Shown here: piece after piece, positions 35,175-44,197 of the stretch
How the letters are laid out: every line of letters begins with the position of its first letter
Position numbering within the stretch: the stretch's first letter is position 1
Program-made: the position numbers and the translations under genes
Notes under the pieces: generated by a model
What the model saw: only the letters and a program-made list of their open reading frames with translations
Databases searched by the model: none
Told to the model about the DNA's origin: nothing
DNA from: Henriciella mobilis
GTDB taxonomy: Bacteria > Pseudomonadota > Alphaproteobacteria > Caulobacterales > Hyphomonadaceae
Assembly: GCF_003576315.1 (NCBI RefSeq)
Contig: NZ_QWFZ01000039.1
Span: 398,967-462,966, forward strand
Direction: 5' to 3'
Length of the DNA: 64,000 bases

Positions 35175-36335
35175 ATGGATGAAACCAGCTTCCAGATCCG
35201 ACTGATCCACGGCCTGTCCAGCGTATCCGCAGAAGACTGGAATGCGGTAGCCAACCCGGCGGGCCTGCCGGACGACCCGTTTCTCAGCTGGGAATTCCTT
35301 GAAGCCCTGGAGGCCACCGGCTGCGCCGTTCCCGAACGCGGTTGGGCACCTCATCACATCCTTCTGGAAGCGCCCGGCCGCGGGCTGATCGGCGCCATGC
35401 CGCTTTATCTGAAAGGCCATTCGCAGGGCGAATTCGTCTTCGATCATAGCTGGGCCGACGCGTATGAACGGGCGGGCGGGCGGTATTACCCGAAACTGCT
35501 TTCCGCGGTCCCCTTCACGCCGGTGACAGGCCGCCGGCGGCTGGTCAGGCCCGGCCCGGACGAGACAAGGATCGCCAATGCGCTGCTCGCGGGCGCCGTG
35601 CAGATTGCAGAATCGAATGACCTGTCCTCATTGCATGTGAACTTCATCAGCGAAGCAGAAGCTTTCTCGATGGAAAATGCGGGCCTCATGATCCGCACGG
35701 ACCAGCAATTCCACTGGATCAATCACGGCTATGAGACATTCGACGATTTCCTCGGCGAACTGTCGTCAGCCAAGCGCAAGAATTTGCGAAAGGAACGGCG
35801 CAAGGCGCAGGAGGGACTGGTTTTCCGGCATATTACAGGCGACGACATCACCGAAGCCGACTGGGACGCCTTCTTCGAGTTTTACATGGATACCGGATCG
35901 CGAAAATGGGGCTCGCCCTACCTCAATCGCGAAACGTTTTCCCTGCTCGGCGAGCGGATGGCCGACAAGCTGCTTCTGGTATTTGCAGAAGACAACGACA
36001 CGCCGATTGCCGGCGCTCTCAACGTGATCGGCGGCGACCGGTTGCTTGGCCGCTACTGGGGCACGATCGACCCGCGCCCGATGCTGCATTTCGAGACCTG
36101 CTATTACCAGGCCATCGATTTCGCGATTGCGCACGGCCTTGGCACGGTCGAGGCAGGCGCGCAGGGCGGTCACAAGCTGGCGCGCGGCTATGTGCCGGTT
36201 ACCACCTATTCGGCGCACTGGATTGCGCATGAAGGCCTCGCGCTCGCTATCGACGACTATCTTGAGCGTGAACGCGCAGCTGTAGAGCGGGAAAGCACTT
36301 TTCTTCGTGACCGCACGCCGTTTAAGAAGGAGTAA
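35175..36335 (+). CDS. COG3146 family acyltransferase (DUF482, GNAT-like)
   Basis: 386 residues. It matches the family called 'peptidogalycan biosynthesis protein' or COG3146. Visible landmarks are DDPFLSWEFLEALEATGCA near the start, SQGEFVFDHSWADAYERAGG, and at the C-terminal half YYQAIDFAIAHGLGTVEAGA then GGHKLARGY, a well-conserved block. The fold is two GNAT-like domains resembling FemX or BioC-type aminoacyl transferases. No substrate is established. It sits between the phosphodiesterase and the HIT gene. Confidence 0.85.
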   Translation: MDETSFQIRLIHGLSSVSAEDWNAVANPAGLPDDPFLSWEFLEALEATGCAVPERGWAPHHILLEAPGRGLIGAMPLYLKGHSQGEFVFDHSWADAYERAGGRYYPKLLSAVPFTPVTGRRRLVRPGPDETRIANALLAGAVQIAESNDLSSLHVNFISEAEAFSMENAGLMIRTDQQFHWINHGYETFDDFLGELSSAKRKNLRKERRKAQEGLVFRHITGDDITEADWDAFFEFYMDTGSRKWGSPYLNRETFSLLGERMADKLLLVFAEDNDTPIAGALNVIGGDRLLGRYWGTIDPRPMLHFETCYYQAIDFAIAHGLGTVEAGAQGGHKLARGYVPVTTYSAHWIAHEGLALAIDDYLERERAAVERESTFLRDRTPFKKE

Positions 36336-36349
36336 GCGAAGGAGCCTTC

Positions 36350-36784
36350 ATGACCCTGCATGCTGACTACGATCCCGACAATATCTTCGCCAAGATGCTT
36401 CGCGGCGAAGTGCCCTGCGTGAAAGTCTTCGAAGATGACGTTGCGCTCGCCTTCATGGACATCTTTCCCCAGGCCGAAGGCCACACATTGGTCATTCCGA
36501 AGGATGTCGAGGCGCGCAACCTGCTGGAAATGCCGAAGGACAAGCTCGGCCCCTATATGAAACGCGTGCAGAAAGTCACGAAGGCCGTCGAGAAGGCCCT
36601 CAAACCTGACGGGATTGTGGTGACGCAGTTCAATGGCGCGCCTGCCGGACAGACCGTCTACCACCTCCATTTCCACATCATCCCGCGAAGGGAGGGTGAG
36701 CCGCTTGGCCGCCATGGCGGCGGCGCGCCCGCAGACCAGGAAACGCTTCAGGGGCTCGCAGACAGGATATCGGCCTACCTGTGA
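36350..36784 (+). CDS. HIT family protein
   Basis: 144 residues. A nucleotidyl hydrolase or transferase of the HIT superfamily. It opens YDPDNIFAKMLRGEVPCVKV and carries the catalytic histidine triad HLHFHIIPR near residue 105. Probably a branch acting on adenosine-5'-phosphoramidates, but this is not proven. It starts 15 bases after the acyltransferase gene and ends six bases before an EcfG-type promoter for the next gene. Confidence 0.92.
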   Translation: MTLHADYDPDNIFAKMLRGEVPCVKVFEDDVALAFMDIFPQAEGHTLVIPKDVEARNLLEMPKDKLGPYMKRVQKVTKAVEKALKPDGIVVTQFNGAPAGQTVYHLHFHIIPRREGEPLGRHGGGAPADQETLQGLADRISAYL

Positions 36785-36789
36785 TTGGT

Positions 36790-36814
36790 GGAACACCCGC
36801 GTAGCTCCTGCGTT
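36790..36814 (+). promoter_or_regulatory. EcfG (general stress response) promoter
   Basis: GGAAC (36790-36794), a 16-base spacer, and CGTT (36811-36814) match exactly the alphaproteobacterial sigma-EcfG consensus GGAAC-N16/17-CGTT. The predicted start is near 36821, about 100 bases before the orphan gene at 36920, leaving a leader with the inverted repeat CGCGT/ACGCG. Confidence 0.75.
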
Positions 36815-36919
36815 GACGCTGATTGGATTGCAGCGGTTTTAGCAGTTTGAAGCGCATCCGCGTGACAGACGCGTCGTAACAATTGGACTACCGCTGCTTC
36901 ACTCCAAGAGGAGCGGCAC

Positions 36920-37378
36920 ATGCAACACCAGAATGGTAGGTCCCTTCGGGACAAAGCCGCAAGAAGCGGCGCGCCGCGGTCTCGACCTGAGGTTGAGGCC
37001 ATGCTTGAAAAGTCAGAGAATTCCCGCGTGCTGGACGCGTTACGCCGCTGGCTGGACCTGGAAGACGAACACGCGCAGCTCAAGCAACAGGCGGTCCATA
37101 TCCGCAGCACTCTGGATGATCAGATCCTCAGCCGCTTGCTTGAAGACCGCGCGTCGGATGTCGCCCAAACGGTGATTCGGCTCGGCCGTGAGCTCACGCG
37201 GCTGCAGTCGGTCCAGCCTGCCGACGTCGGAGCAAAAGTTTATGTCCTGCAGCAAATTATCCCGCTGTGCGACGACGAAACCGTGTGCACTGGCATTTGC
37301 CAGATCATCAGGGCGGACATCGAGCGGCTCGACATCAAGATCGAGCGATTTTCGGACGAACGGCAAAAGGCGGGGTAG
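36920..37378 (+). CDS. Hypothetical coiled-coil protein, likely stress-regulated
   Basis: 152 residues. No family recognised. The first 30 are basic and polar, then a long amphipathic helix (about 36-70, RVLDALRRWLDLEDEHAQLK) likely forms a coiled coil; the rest is helical with four cysteines or fewer (Cys124, 131, 135). No signal peptide or membrane helix. A strong AAGAGGAG site precedes the ATG, and the exact EcfG promoter at 36790 points to control by the general stress response. It is convergent with gatB. Confidence 0.75.
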   Translation: MQHQNGRSLRDKAARSGAPRSRPEVEAMLEKSENSRVLDALRRWLDLEDEHAQLKQQAVHIRSTLDDQILSRLLEDRASDVAQTVIRLGRELTRLQSVQPADVGAKVYVLQQIIPLCDDETVCTGICQIIRADIERLDIKIERFSDERQKAG

Positions 37379-37386
37379 GCCCGCCC

Positions 37387-38898
37387 TTACAGGCCGAGCT
37401 TCTGTCGCAGGATCTGGTTGACGGCCTGCGGGTTTGCCTTGCCACCCGATGCCTTCATCACCTGGCCGACAAACCAGCCCATCGCCTTCGGCTTTTCCTT
37501 GACCGATTCAGCCTGCTCGGGATTGGCCGCGATGATCTCGTCGACAATCGCCTCGATCGCACCGGTATCGGTGACCTGTTTCAGGCCGTGCTTCTCCACA
37601 ATGGCCACAGGGTCGCCCTCGCCGTCGATCATACGCGCGAAGACATCCTTGGCGATCTTGCCCGAAATCGTGTCATTGGAGATGAGGTCGATCAGCTCGC
37701 CAAGCTGCACGGACGAAACCGGGCTGTCGGCGAGTTCCAGGTCTTCACGGTTCAGATAGCCGAACAGTTCCTGACTGACCCAGTTGGCAGCAAGCTTGGC
37801 ATCGCGGCCATGCGCAACGGCCTCGAAGAACTCCGCCCGCTCACTGTCGGCTGTCAGCACACCAGCATCGTAACGCGACAAGCCATACTCGTCCTGGAAG
37901 CGCTGGCGCTTCTCGTCCGGCAGTTCCGGCAGGCTCTCGCGAATATTGTCGATGAAGAGATCGTCGATCTCCAGCGGCAGAAGGTCCGGATCCGGGAAGT
38001 AGCGATAGTCGTGCGCGTCTTCCTTGGACCGCATCGACCGCGTCTCGCCCTTGTTCGGATCGAAGAGGCGCGTTTCTTGGTCGACCTTGCCGCCGGATTC
38101 GAGAATCTCGATCTGCCGGCGCGCTTCATACTCGATCGCCGCCTGGATGAAGCGGAAGGAGTTCATGTTCTTGATTTCGCAGCGCGTGCCCAGATGGGAG
38201 AAGTCGCCCGTCTCGCGGAACTTCTCATAGGCGCCCGGCTTGCAGACGGACACGTTCACATCGGCGCGCAGGTTGCCCTTCTCCATATCGCCATCGCAAG
38301 TGCCCAGCGCCACGACAATCGACTTCAACTTCTTGACGTAAGCAGCTGCTTCCAGAGGTGTTCTGACATCCGGCTTGGAGACGATCTCCATTAGCGCGAC
38401 GCCGGACCGGTTGAGGTCCACATAGGTCGCCGTCGGGTCCATGTCGTGGATCGACTTGCCGGCATCCTGCTCCAGGTGCAGGCGCTCGATGCGCACAGGA
38501 AAGCTGTAGGCCGGATCGCCATGGGCCGGCTCGACATCGACCTCGATTTCGCCTTCGCCCACAATCGGATGGTCGAACTGCGAGATCTGGTAGCCCTGCG
38601 GCAGGTCCGGATAGAAATAATTCTTGCGATCAAAGCGTGACCATTTGTTGATCTTGGCCTTCAGGCCGAGACCGGTGCGTACCGCCTGCTCGACGCATTT
38701 GCGGTTGATGACTGGCAGCATGCCGGGCATCGCCGCGTCCACGAGGGAGACATTGCAGTTCGGATCGGCCCCAAACTTCGTGGAGGCGCCGGAGAACAGC
38801 TTGGCTTCGGAGGCGACCTGGGCATGGACTTCGAGCCCCATCACCAGTTCCCAGTCTCCGGTTTCGCCTTTCAGCGTATAGGTCGGGCGCTCAGTCAT
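37387..38898 (-). CDS. gatB: Asp-tRNA(Asn)/Glu-tRNA(Gln) amidotransferase subunit B
   Basis: 503 residues. It activates misacylated Glu- or Asp-tRNA with ATP before amidation. The cradle domain begins [40 protein letters not shown] follows, and the C-terminal YqeY-like domain ends [15 protein letters not shown]. It works with GatA and GatC, which are encoded 0.4 and 2.5 kb away on the same strand. Confidence 0.97.
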   Translation of the reverse strand: MTERPTYTLKGETGDWELVMGLEVHAQVASEAKLFSGASTKFGADPNCNVSLVDAAMPGMLPVINRKCVEQAVRTGLGLKAKINKWSRFDRKNYFYPDLPQGYQISQFDHPIVGEGEIEVDVEPAHGDPAYSFPVRIERLHLEQDAGKSIHDMDPTATYVDLNRSGVALMEIVSKPDVRTPLEAAAYVKKLKSIVVALGTCDGDMEKGNLRADVNVSVCKPGAYEKFRETGDFSHLGTRCEIKNMNSFRFIQAAIEYEARRQIEILESGGKVDQETRLFDPNKGETRSMRSKEDAHDYRYFPDPDLLPLEIDDLFIDNIRESLPELPDEKRQRFQDEYGLSRYDAGVLTADSERAEFFEAVAHGRDAKLAANWVSQELFGYLNREDLELADSPVSSVQLGELIDLISNDTISGKIAKDVFARMIDGEGDPVAIVEKHGLKQVTDTGAIEAIVDEIIAANPEQAESVKEKPKAMGWFVGQVMKASGGKANPQAVNQILRQKLGL

Positions 38899-38989
38899 TC
38901 GGAATCATCCAGCATTCAGTTCATTCGTTGCGGGTTTAAGCATAGCTCTTCCGGGCACGCCATAGGCCAGATGGCGGCCGGTGCAGCGT

Positions 38990-39316
38990 TCAGCGCTCGC
39001 CCCGCTGCTCTGCCTTTTTTCGGGCGGCTTCAACGCGGGCCTTTCGGGCCGCCATGCGGTCATTGATGTTGTTGCTCAGGCGGCTCGGCGGGGCATCGTC
39101 CGCCTGCTTGCGTTCACGGCGATACTGGATGCGCTCGATGAAGACGGCGCCCCGGATCGAGATGTAGAGCGCGGCCAGGACAGCCGCGAGCCAATACATG
39201 CGCGTGCGCGGATGCAGCGGGTTGATCCCCTGCTGCCAGGCCATGAGAAAGATCATGAGGATCATGACGGCAAAGGCGCCGCCAGCGTAAAGGGCTGTTC
39301 TGGCTCTTCTGGACAT
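38990..39316 (-). CDS. Small membrane protein with basic tail, function unknown
   Basis: 108 residues. Two transmembrane helices (about 6-28, LYAGGAFAVMILMIFLMAW, and about 40-60, MYWLAAVLAALYISIRGAVF) are followed by a 45-residue highly charged, Arg/Lys/Glu-rich cytoplasmic tail. No family recognised. It starts 12 bases after gatA ends and is probably co-transcribed with gatA, ahead of gatB. Confidence 0.75.
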   Translation of the reverse strand: MSRRARTALYAGGAFAVMILMIFLMAWQQGINPLHPRTRMYWLAAVLAALYISIRGAVFIERIQYRRERKQADDAPPSRLSNNINDRMAARKARVEAARKKAEQRGER

Positions 39317-39327
39317 GGGCCGTCAGC

Positions 39328-40800
39328 CTACCACCACTTCTCCGGCTTTGCCACGAAGCCGGCGGCCTCTTCCAGCGCGCCGGCGACCCGGAAGCAGGTC
39401 GTCTCGTCGAGCGCCTTGCCGATCACCTGGAGGCCGAGCGGCAGACCCTGCTTGTCGAGTGCGGCCGGAACCGAGATACCGGGAAGGCCGGCGAGGTTCG
39501 CGGTCACGGTGAAAATGTCATTGAGGTACATCTGCACCGGATCAGCTTTTTCACCATAGGCAAAGGCGGCTGACGGACAGGTCGGTGTCAGCAGCGCATC
39601 GCAGCTTCCGAATGCCTCGACAAAATCGTTGAGAATCTTCTTCCGGACTTTCTGAGCGCGAAGATAGTAGGCGTCGTAATAACCAGACGAGAGCACATAG
39701 GTGCCGATCATCAGGCGCCGCTGGACCTCGGCCCCGAAACCTTCAGAGCGCGTACCCTCATAGGTGCTGATCAGATTGTCGCCGGAGACGCGCGTGCCGT
39801 AGCGCATGCCATCATAGCGCGCGAGGTTCGAAGACGCTTCTGCGGGCGCCACGATATAATAGGCTGGCAGGGCGTACTTGGTATGCGGCAGGGACACATC
39901 GACAATCTCGGCCCCCTGCTCCTTCAGCCAGTCGATGCCCTGGCTCCAGAGCGCCTCGATATCCTCGGGCATGTTGTCGACGCGATACTCTTTCGGGATG
40001 CCGATCTTCATGCCTTGCACACCCCGGTGCACGGCATTGCGCCATTCCGGAACGGGCTCTGGCAGCGAGGTCGAGTCCTTTGCGTCATGCCCGCACATCG
40101 CTTCAAGCAGGATGGCGCTATCTTCGACCGTCTTCGCAATCGGCCCGGCCTGGTCCAGCGAGGAGGCGAAGGCGACCATGCCGTAGCGGCTTGCGCGCCC
40201 ATAGGTCGGCTTGATGCCGACCGTGCCGGTAAAGCTGGCGGGCTGACGAATCGAACCGCCGGTGTCGGAAGCTGTCGCAGCCAGACAGAGGTCAGCCGAA
40301 ACCGCTGCCGCCGAACCACCGGACGAGCCCCCCGGGGTCAGGTTCTGGTTGGAACCGTTGCGGCGCCACGGATTGGCCGGCGGACCAAAACGCGAGGTCT
40401 CGTTCGACGAGCCCATGGCGAACTCATCCATGTTGAGCTTGCCGAGCATCACAGCGCCCGCATCCCAGAGCTGCTGGGTGACGGTCGACTCATAGGTCGG
40501 GGTGAATTCACCGAGAATGTTGGAACAGGCCGTCGTGCGTACGCCCTTGGTGCAGTAGAGATCCTTCACGCCGATCGGCGCCCCTTCCAGCAGACCGGCC
40601 TCGCCTGCTGCGATCCGCTTGTCCGATGCGGCCGCCATCTCCAGCGCCTTCTCCGGCGTCTTCACGACATAGGCATTCAGCGTGTCGTTCGAGGCTTCAA
40701 TGGAGTCGACGAAGGCCTGCGTGATCTCGGTCGCGGAAAAAGCCTTGGTTTTCAGCCCGTCAAGCGCGGAGGCGAGGGTCAGCTTGGTCAGTTCGGTCAT
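39328..40800 (-). CDS. gatA: Asp-tRNA(Asn)/Glu-tRNA(Gln) amidotransferase subunit A
   Basis: 490 residues. The glutaminase subunit that supplies ammonia. Amidase-signature residues are in [20 protein letters not shown] followed by [14 protein letters not shown], providing the Ser-cisSer-Lys triad with the Lys in [11 protein letters not shown]. In bacteria lacking AsnRS or GlnRS this complex is essential. It is separated from gatC by an opposite-strand lipoprotein gene. Confidence 0.97.
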   Translation of the reverse strand: MTELTKLTLASALDGLKTKAFSATEITQAFVDSIEASNDTLNAYVVKTPEKALEMAAASDKRIAAGEAGLLEGAPIGVKDLYCTKGVRTTACSNILGEFTPTYESTVTQQLWDAGAVMLGKLNMDEFAMGSSNETSRFGPPANPWRRNGSNQNLTPGGSSGGSAAAVSADLCLAATASDTGGSIRQPASFTGTVGIKPTYGRASRYGMVAFASSLDQAGPIAKTVEDSAILLEAMCGHDAKDSTSLPEPVPEWRNAVHRGVQGMKIGIPKEYRVDNMPEDIEALWSQGIDWLKEQGAEIVDVSLPHTKYALPAYYIVAPAEASSNLARYDGMRYGTRVSGDNLISTYEGTRSEGFGAEVQRRLMIGTYVLSSGYYDAYYLRAQKVRKKILNDFVEAFGSCDALLTPTCPSAAFAYGEKADPVQMYLNDIFTVTANLAGLPGISVPAALDKQGLPLGLQVIGKALDETTCFRVAGALEEAAGFVAKPEKWW

Positions 40801-40974
40801 GTTGCGTTCAGATGTCCGGAAGTAAACTTGAGCCTTCGTATGCAGTCAGCACGCAAAAGTTCAAGTCCCGATGACTGAAGACATCCGATTGAAACTCCAT
40901 CATTCCCAAATCGTTGAACGTGCTAAAGCAGCGAAGCGGCTCGCAACCGAACCGCCAACACCAGGAGGAGCCCC

Positions 40975-41439
40975 ATGAAACATCTCATTCGCACAGCCCT
41001 TGCCTGCGGCGCAGTTACTGCAATGGTCGCCGCCTGCACATCAGCGCCTGACGAGCAGGCCGCCGACGCAGACTGGATGACAGACGCCCGCCTTGGCGAG
41101 CAGGTCGACCGCATCTGCTTCAGCAGCAGCATCGACAATTTCCGCGCCCCGTCGCGCGATACTGTCATCGTCGAAAAAGGGGTGAACGACGAATACCTGA
41201 TCCAGACCTTCGGCAACTGCTACAATCTGCGGAATGCCCAAGCGCTCAGCCTCGACACTTTTGGCGGATCAAGCTGCCTGAGCAAGGGTGATGCGATCTT
41301 CGCCTATGACAGTGTCTTTGGACCGGACAAGACCGATATCGGCCCCGTCCGCTGTCCGATCAAGGCGATCTATGAATGGAACGAAGACGCCGCAGAAGCC
41401 GAGGAAGACTCGGAAGACGCCGCGTCTGACGGTTCCTGA
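40975..41439 (+). CDS. Hypothetical lipoprotein (DUF6491-like)
   Basis: 154 residues. A lipoprotein signal peptide ends in the lipobox VAAC with acylated Cys21. The mature part has ICFSSSIDNFRAPSRDTVIV and LIQTFGNCYNLRNAQ, resembling DUF6491 proteins; the end is acidic (EDAAEAEEDSEDAA). Four or so mature cysteines suggest disulfides. It is on the plus strand between gatC and gatA. AGGAGGAG precedes the ATG. A one-mismatch EcfG element (GAAAC-N16-CGTT) starts at 40892. Confidence 0.75.
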   Translation: MKHLIRTALACGAVTAMVAACTSAPDEQAADADWMTDARLGEQVDRICFSSSIDNFRAPSRDTVIVEKGVNDEYLIQTFGNCYNLRNAQALSLDTFGGSSCLSKGDAIFAYDSVFGPDKTDIGPVRCPIKAIYEWNEDAAEAEEDSEDAASDGS

Positions 41440-41441
41440 TC

Positions 41442-41729
41442 CTATTCGACGGACTTCGGGACCACGAAGAAACCATCCTCGCTCTTCGGCGCGTTGGCGA
41501 GGACCTGGTCCTGGATATTCCCGTCGGTAACGACGTCGTCGCGCATCGGAAGCGTGGCATCCACGACGGATGTCATGGGTTCGATGCCGTCGACGTCGAC
41601 CTCGTTCAGCTGTTCGATCCAGCCGAGAATGGCTGACAGTTCGTTGGCGAGCGGTTCGATACGCTCCTCCGGAACGGCAATGCGCGTGAGGCGGGCGACC
41701 TTGCGGACATCGTCCTTGGTAACGCTCAT
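41442..41729 (-). CDS. gatC: Asp-tRNA(Asn)/Glu-tRNA(Gln) amidotransferase subunit C
   Basis: 95 residues. The small subunit that wraps GatA and holds it to GatB. Family start VTKDDVRKVARLTRIAVPEE, middle LSAILGWIEQLNEVD, and VLANAPKSEDGFFVVPKSVE at the end are intact. It ends three bases before the lipoprotein stop. Confidence 0.95.
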   Translation of the reverse strand: MSVTKDDVRKVARLTRIAVPEERIEPLANELSAILGWIEQLNEVDVDGIEPMTSVVDATLPMRDDVVTDGNIQDQVLANAPKSEDGFFVVPKSVE

Positions 41730-41812
41730 CGGCTTTCTCCAATCGACAAGCCGCCCGGATACGCGCTAGTCAGGCCGAATTCAAGAGAGTAGCCCACCGC
41801 CGCGCCACAACC

Positions 41813-42271
41813 ATGCCAGTTACCAACCTTTTCGACCTGCCCGCAGCCGGGCCGCTGATCGGCATTGATCCGGGGTCGAAGACGCTCGGCATAGCTGCCT
41901 GCGACGCAGGGCGCCTGATCGCCTCGCCTGTTGAGACGATCCAGAAAGGCCGAAAGCTCGCTCCGGCTCTCGATCGGCTGTTTGCCATCATGGACGAACG
42001 CAAGACTGTGGGGCTCGTGATCGGACTGCCGCTGAACATGGATGGCAGCGAAGGTCCCCGGACGCAGTCCGCCCGAGCGCTGGCCCGCAACATCATTGCC
42101 CGCCGCGACATCCCGGTCGCCTTCCAGGATGAACGTCTCTCCAGCGCCGAAGCGGAACGCGCCATGATCGCCGGAGACCTGTCGCGCGCGCGGCGTGCCG
42201 AACTCATCGACGCGTCGGCCGCGGCCATCATCCTGCAGACGGCCATCGACCGGCTCGCCAACGCGTCATGA
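41813..42271 (+). CDS. ruvX: Putative pre-16S rRNA nuclease (YqgF/RuvX)
   Basis: 152 residues, an RNase H-fold nuclease of the YqgF family, which matures the 5' end of 16S rRNA or resolves Holliday junctions depending on lineage. LIGIDPGSKTLGIAACD holds the first catalytic Asp, VGLVIGLPLNMDGSEGPR is the family signature, and PVAFQDERLSSAEAER the next acidic pair. The stop overlaps the AEC transporter start by four bases (ATGA). Confidence 0.93.
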   Translation: MPVTNLFDLPAAGPLIGIDPGSKTLGIAACDAGRLIASPVETIQKGRKLAPALDRLFAIMDERKTVGLVIGLPLNMDGSEGPRTQSARALARNIIARRDIPVAFQDERLSSAEAERAMIAGDLSRARRAELIDASAAAIILQTAIDRLANAS

Positions 42272-43194
42272 GTGCGTTTCTTTCCGCTCTCATACCCGTG
42301 ATCCTGCTGGTCGCGCTTGGCCGGTTCCTCGGATGGCGAAACGTCATCGCCGATGAAGGCTGGCGCGGGATTGAGCGGCTCGCCTATGTCGTGCTGCTAC
42401 CTGCCCTTATCATCAGGGCGCTTGCGAATGCGCCCTTTGACAGCGCGCCGTGGAAGCTCGCCCTCGTGCTCATCGCCGCACAATTCGCCCTTGGCGCCTT
42501 CGGCCTGCTCGCGCGTCTCTGGCCGGGTATCGAACGGCCGGAAGTCGGTTCGATCATCCAGTCCAATGTTCGCTGGAATACATTTGTCGCCCTGTCCATC
42601 GGCAGTGCCCTGTTCGGTGATGAGGGCCTTGCGCTGGTTTCCATCTCGGCGGCAGCAATGATACCGACCGCCAATGTCCTCAGCGTTGCAGCCCTGACCG
42701 CGCATGCGGAGCGCAAGTCTGTTGCGAAACGAAACCCCGTGATGGAGCTGGTTCGCAATCCGCTTTTGATCGCCTGCGCCATTGGCGGGCTGCTCGCGGC
42801 ATTCAGCGTGGAAATACCCGAGCAACTTGACCTGTCGATAGACCTGCTCGGCCGCGGCGCCATCGCGCTTGGCCTGCTGGCGGCCGGCGCTGGCGTCGAT
42901 ATGGCCGCCCTCGGGCGGGCCGGTTTCAAGACGCTAGCCTGGTCGCTTGTCCGGCTCTTCGGCCTGCCCATCCTGGCAATAGGCTTTGCGCTAGTGTTCG
43001 GTCTCTCCGGCCTGGCGCTGGCCATAGCTGTGATCAGTGCATCGGTTCCGACCGCGACCTCATCCTATATCCTGGCCCGCCAGCTCGGCGGTGACGCACC
43101 GCTCGCGGCCAATCTGATTGCCATGCAGACGGTGCTCTCGATGATCACCATGCCCATCATCTGGTTCGGCTGCCTGCGCGCAGGATTGTTCTAG
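42268..43194 (+). CDS. AEC family transporter
   Basis: 308 residues with about ten predicted transmembrane segments, in the auxin-efflux-carrier fold. It opens SALIPVILLVALGRFLGWRN and has the mid-protein inversion seen in the family, then VNPLL-like RNPLLIACAIGGLLA. Substrates are usually small organic acids, but none can be assigned here. Translation is coupled to ruvX. Confidence 0.88.
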   Translation: MSAFLSALIPVILLVALGRFLGWRNVIADEGWRGIERLAYVVLLPALIIRALANAPFDSAPWKLALVLIAAQFALGAFGLLARLWPGIERPEVGSIIQSNVRWNTFVALSIGSALFGDEGLALVSISAAAMIPTANVLSVAALTAHAERKSVAKRNPVMELVRNPLLIACAIGGLLAAFSVEIPEQLDLSIDLLGRGAIALGLLAAGAGVDMAALGRAGFKTLAWSLVRLFGLPILAIGFALVFGLSGLALAIAVISASVPTATSSYILARQLGGDAPLAANLIAMQTVLSMITMPIIWFGCLRAGLF

Positions 43195-43249
43195 CCTCTT
43201 GCCCCATACCGGAATCGCGAATAAACCGCCGAAAATCGAAAGGTAAGGC

Positions 43250-44197
43250 ATGGCCATTCCGGGCTACAGCTACGAATTCAATCACACTCACCTGCTGAGC
43301 ATTGAAGACCTTTCCCGTCTCGACATAGACCACATCCTCGATCTCGCTGAAGAGTTTGCCGAGGCAACCCGTGCGGGCAAACGGCCCGAACCGCACCTGA
43401 AGAACATGACGGTGATCAACCTGTTCTTCGAGAATTCGACGCGGACCATGTCCAGCTTCGAGATCGCCGCCAAGCGCCTCGGCGCCGACGTGATCGCAAT
43501 GCCGGTAGCCCAATCATCGGTGAAGAAAGGCGAAACGCTGATCGACACGGCCATGACGCTGAATGCGATGGCACCCGATGCCATCGTGATCCGCCATTCG
43601 GCGTCCGGCGGGGTGAAGCTCCTGTCCCGAAAAGTCGATTGTGCCGTGATCAACGCCGGTGACGGCACCCACCAGCATCCGACGCAAGGCCTGCTCGACA
43701 CGCTGACCATCCGTCGCGCCAAGGGCCGGATCGAGGGGCTTAAGGTCACGATCTGCGGCGACATACTGCATTCAAGGGTCGCCCGCTCGACGACCATGGC
43801 GCTGCACCTGCTCGGCGCCGAGGTCACGCTCTGTGGCCCGGCCACGCTGATGCCATCCGGCGCAGACAGCTGGGGCGCGGCCCGCGCGCTCAACGATTTC
43901 GACGCCGCGATCAAGGATGCCGACGTGGTGATGATGCTGCGCCTGCAGCTGGAGCGGATGAATGGCGCCTACCTGCCGAGCCAGCGCGAATACTTCCGCA
44001 ATTTCGGCCTGACGGCGGACCGGCTGAAACTGGCTGCCCCTGACGCCACCGTCATGCACCCCGGCCCGATGAATCGCGGGATTGAGATCGAAAGCGCGAT
44101 TGCCGACGGCGAGCGCTCGGTGATCACCGAACAGGTCGAGATGGGCGTCGCAGTGCGCGAGGCCGTCCTCAAACTCCTTTCCGGGAGGCGTGCATGA
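43250..44197 (+). CDS. pyrB: Aspartate carbamoyltransferase catalytic subunit
   Basis: 315 residues. It forms carbamoyl aspartate in pyrimidine synthesis. [20 protein letters not shown] is the carbamoyl phosphate loop, IVIRHSASG and [16 protein letters not shown] complete the active site, and [11 protein letters not shown] the C-terminal loop. Its last four bases overlap the pyrC' start. In organisms with such a partner the ATCase needs the inactive DHOase-like chain for assembly. Confidence 0.97.
   Translation: MAIPGYSYEFNHTHLLSIEDLSRLDIDHILDLAEEFAEATRAGKRPEPHLKNMTVINLFFENSTRTMSSFEIAAKRLGADVIAMPVAQSSVKKGETLIDTAMTLNAMAPDAIVIRHSASGGVKLLSRKVDCAVINAGDGTHQHPTQGLLDTLTIRRAKGRIEGLKVTICGDILHSRVARSTTMALHLLGAEVTLCGPATLMPSGADSWGAARALNDFDAAIKDADVVMMLRLQLERMNGAYLPSQREYFRNFGLTADRLKLAAPDATVMHPGPMNRGIEIESAIADGERSVITEQVEMGVAVREAVLKLLSGRRA

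Noticed and set aside
37365-37392. GGCGGG/CCCGCC stem spanning the stops at 37378 and 37387
   Set aside because: Six-base-pair stem with no T tract on either strand; too weak to call a terminator.
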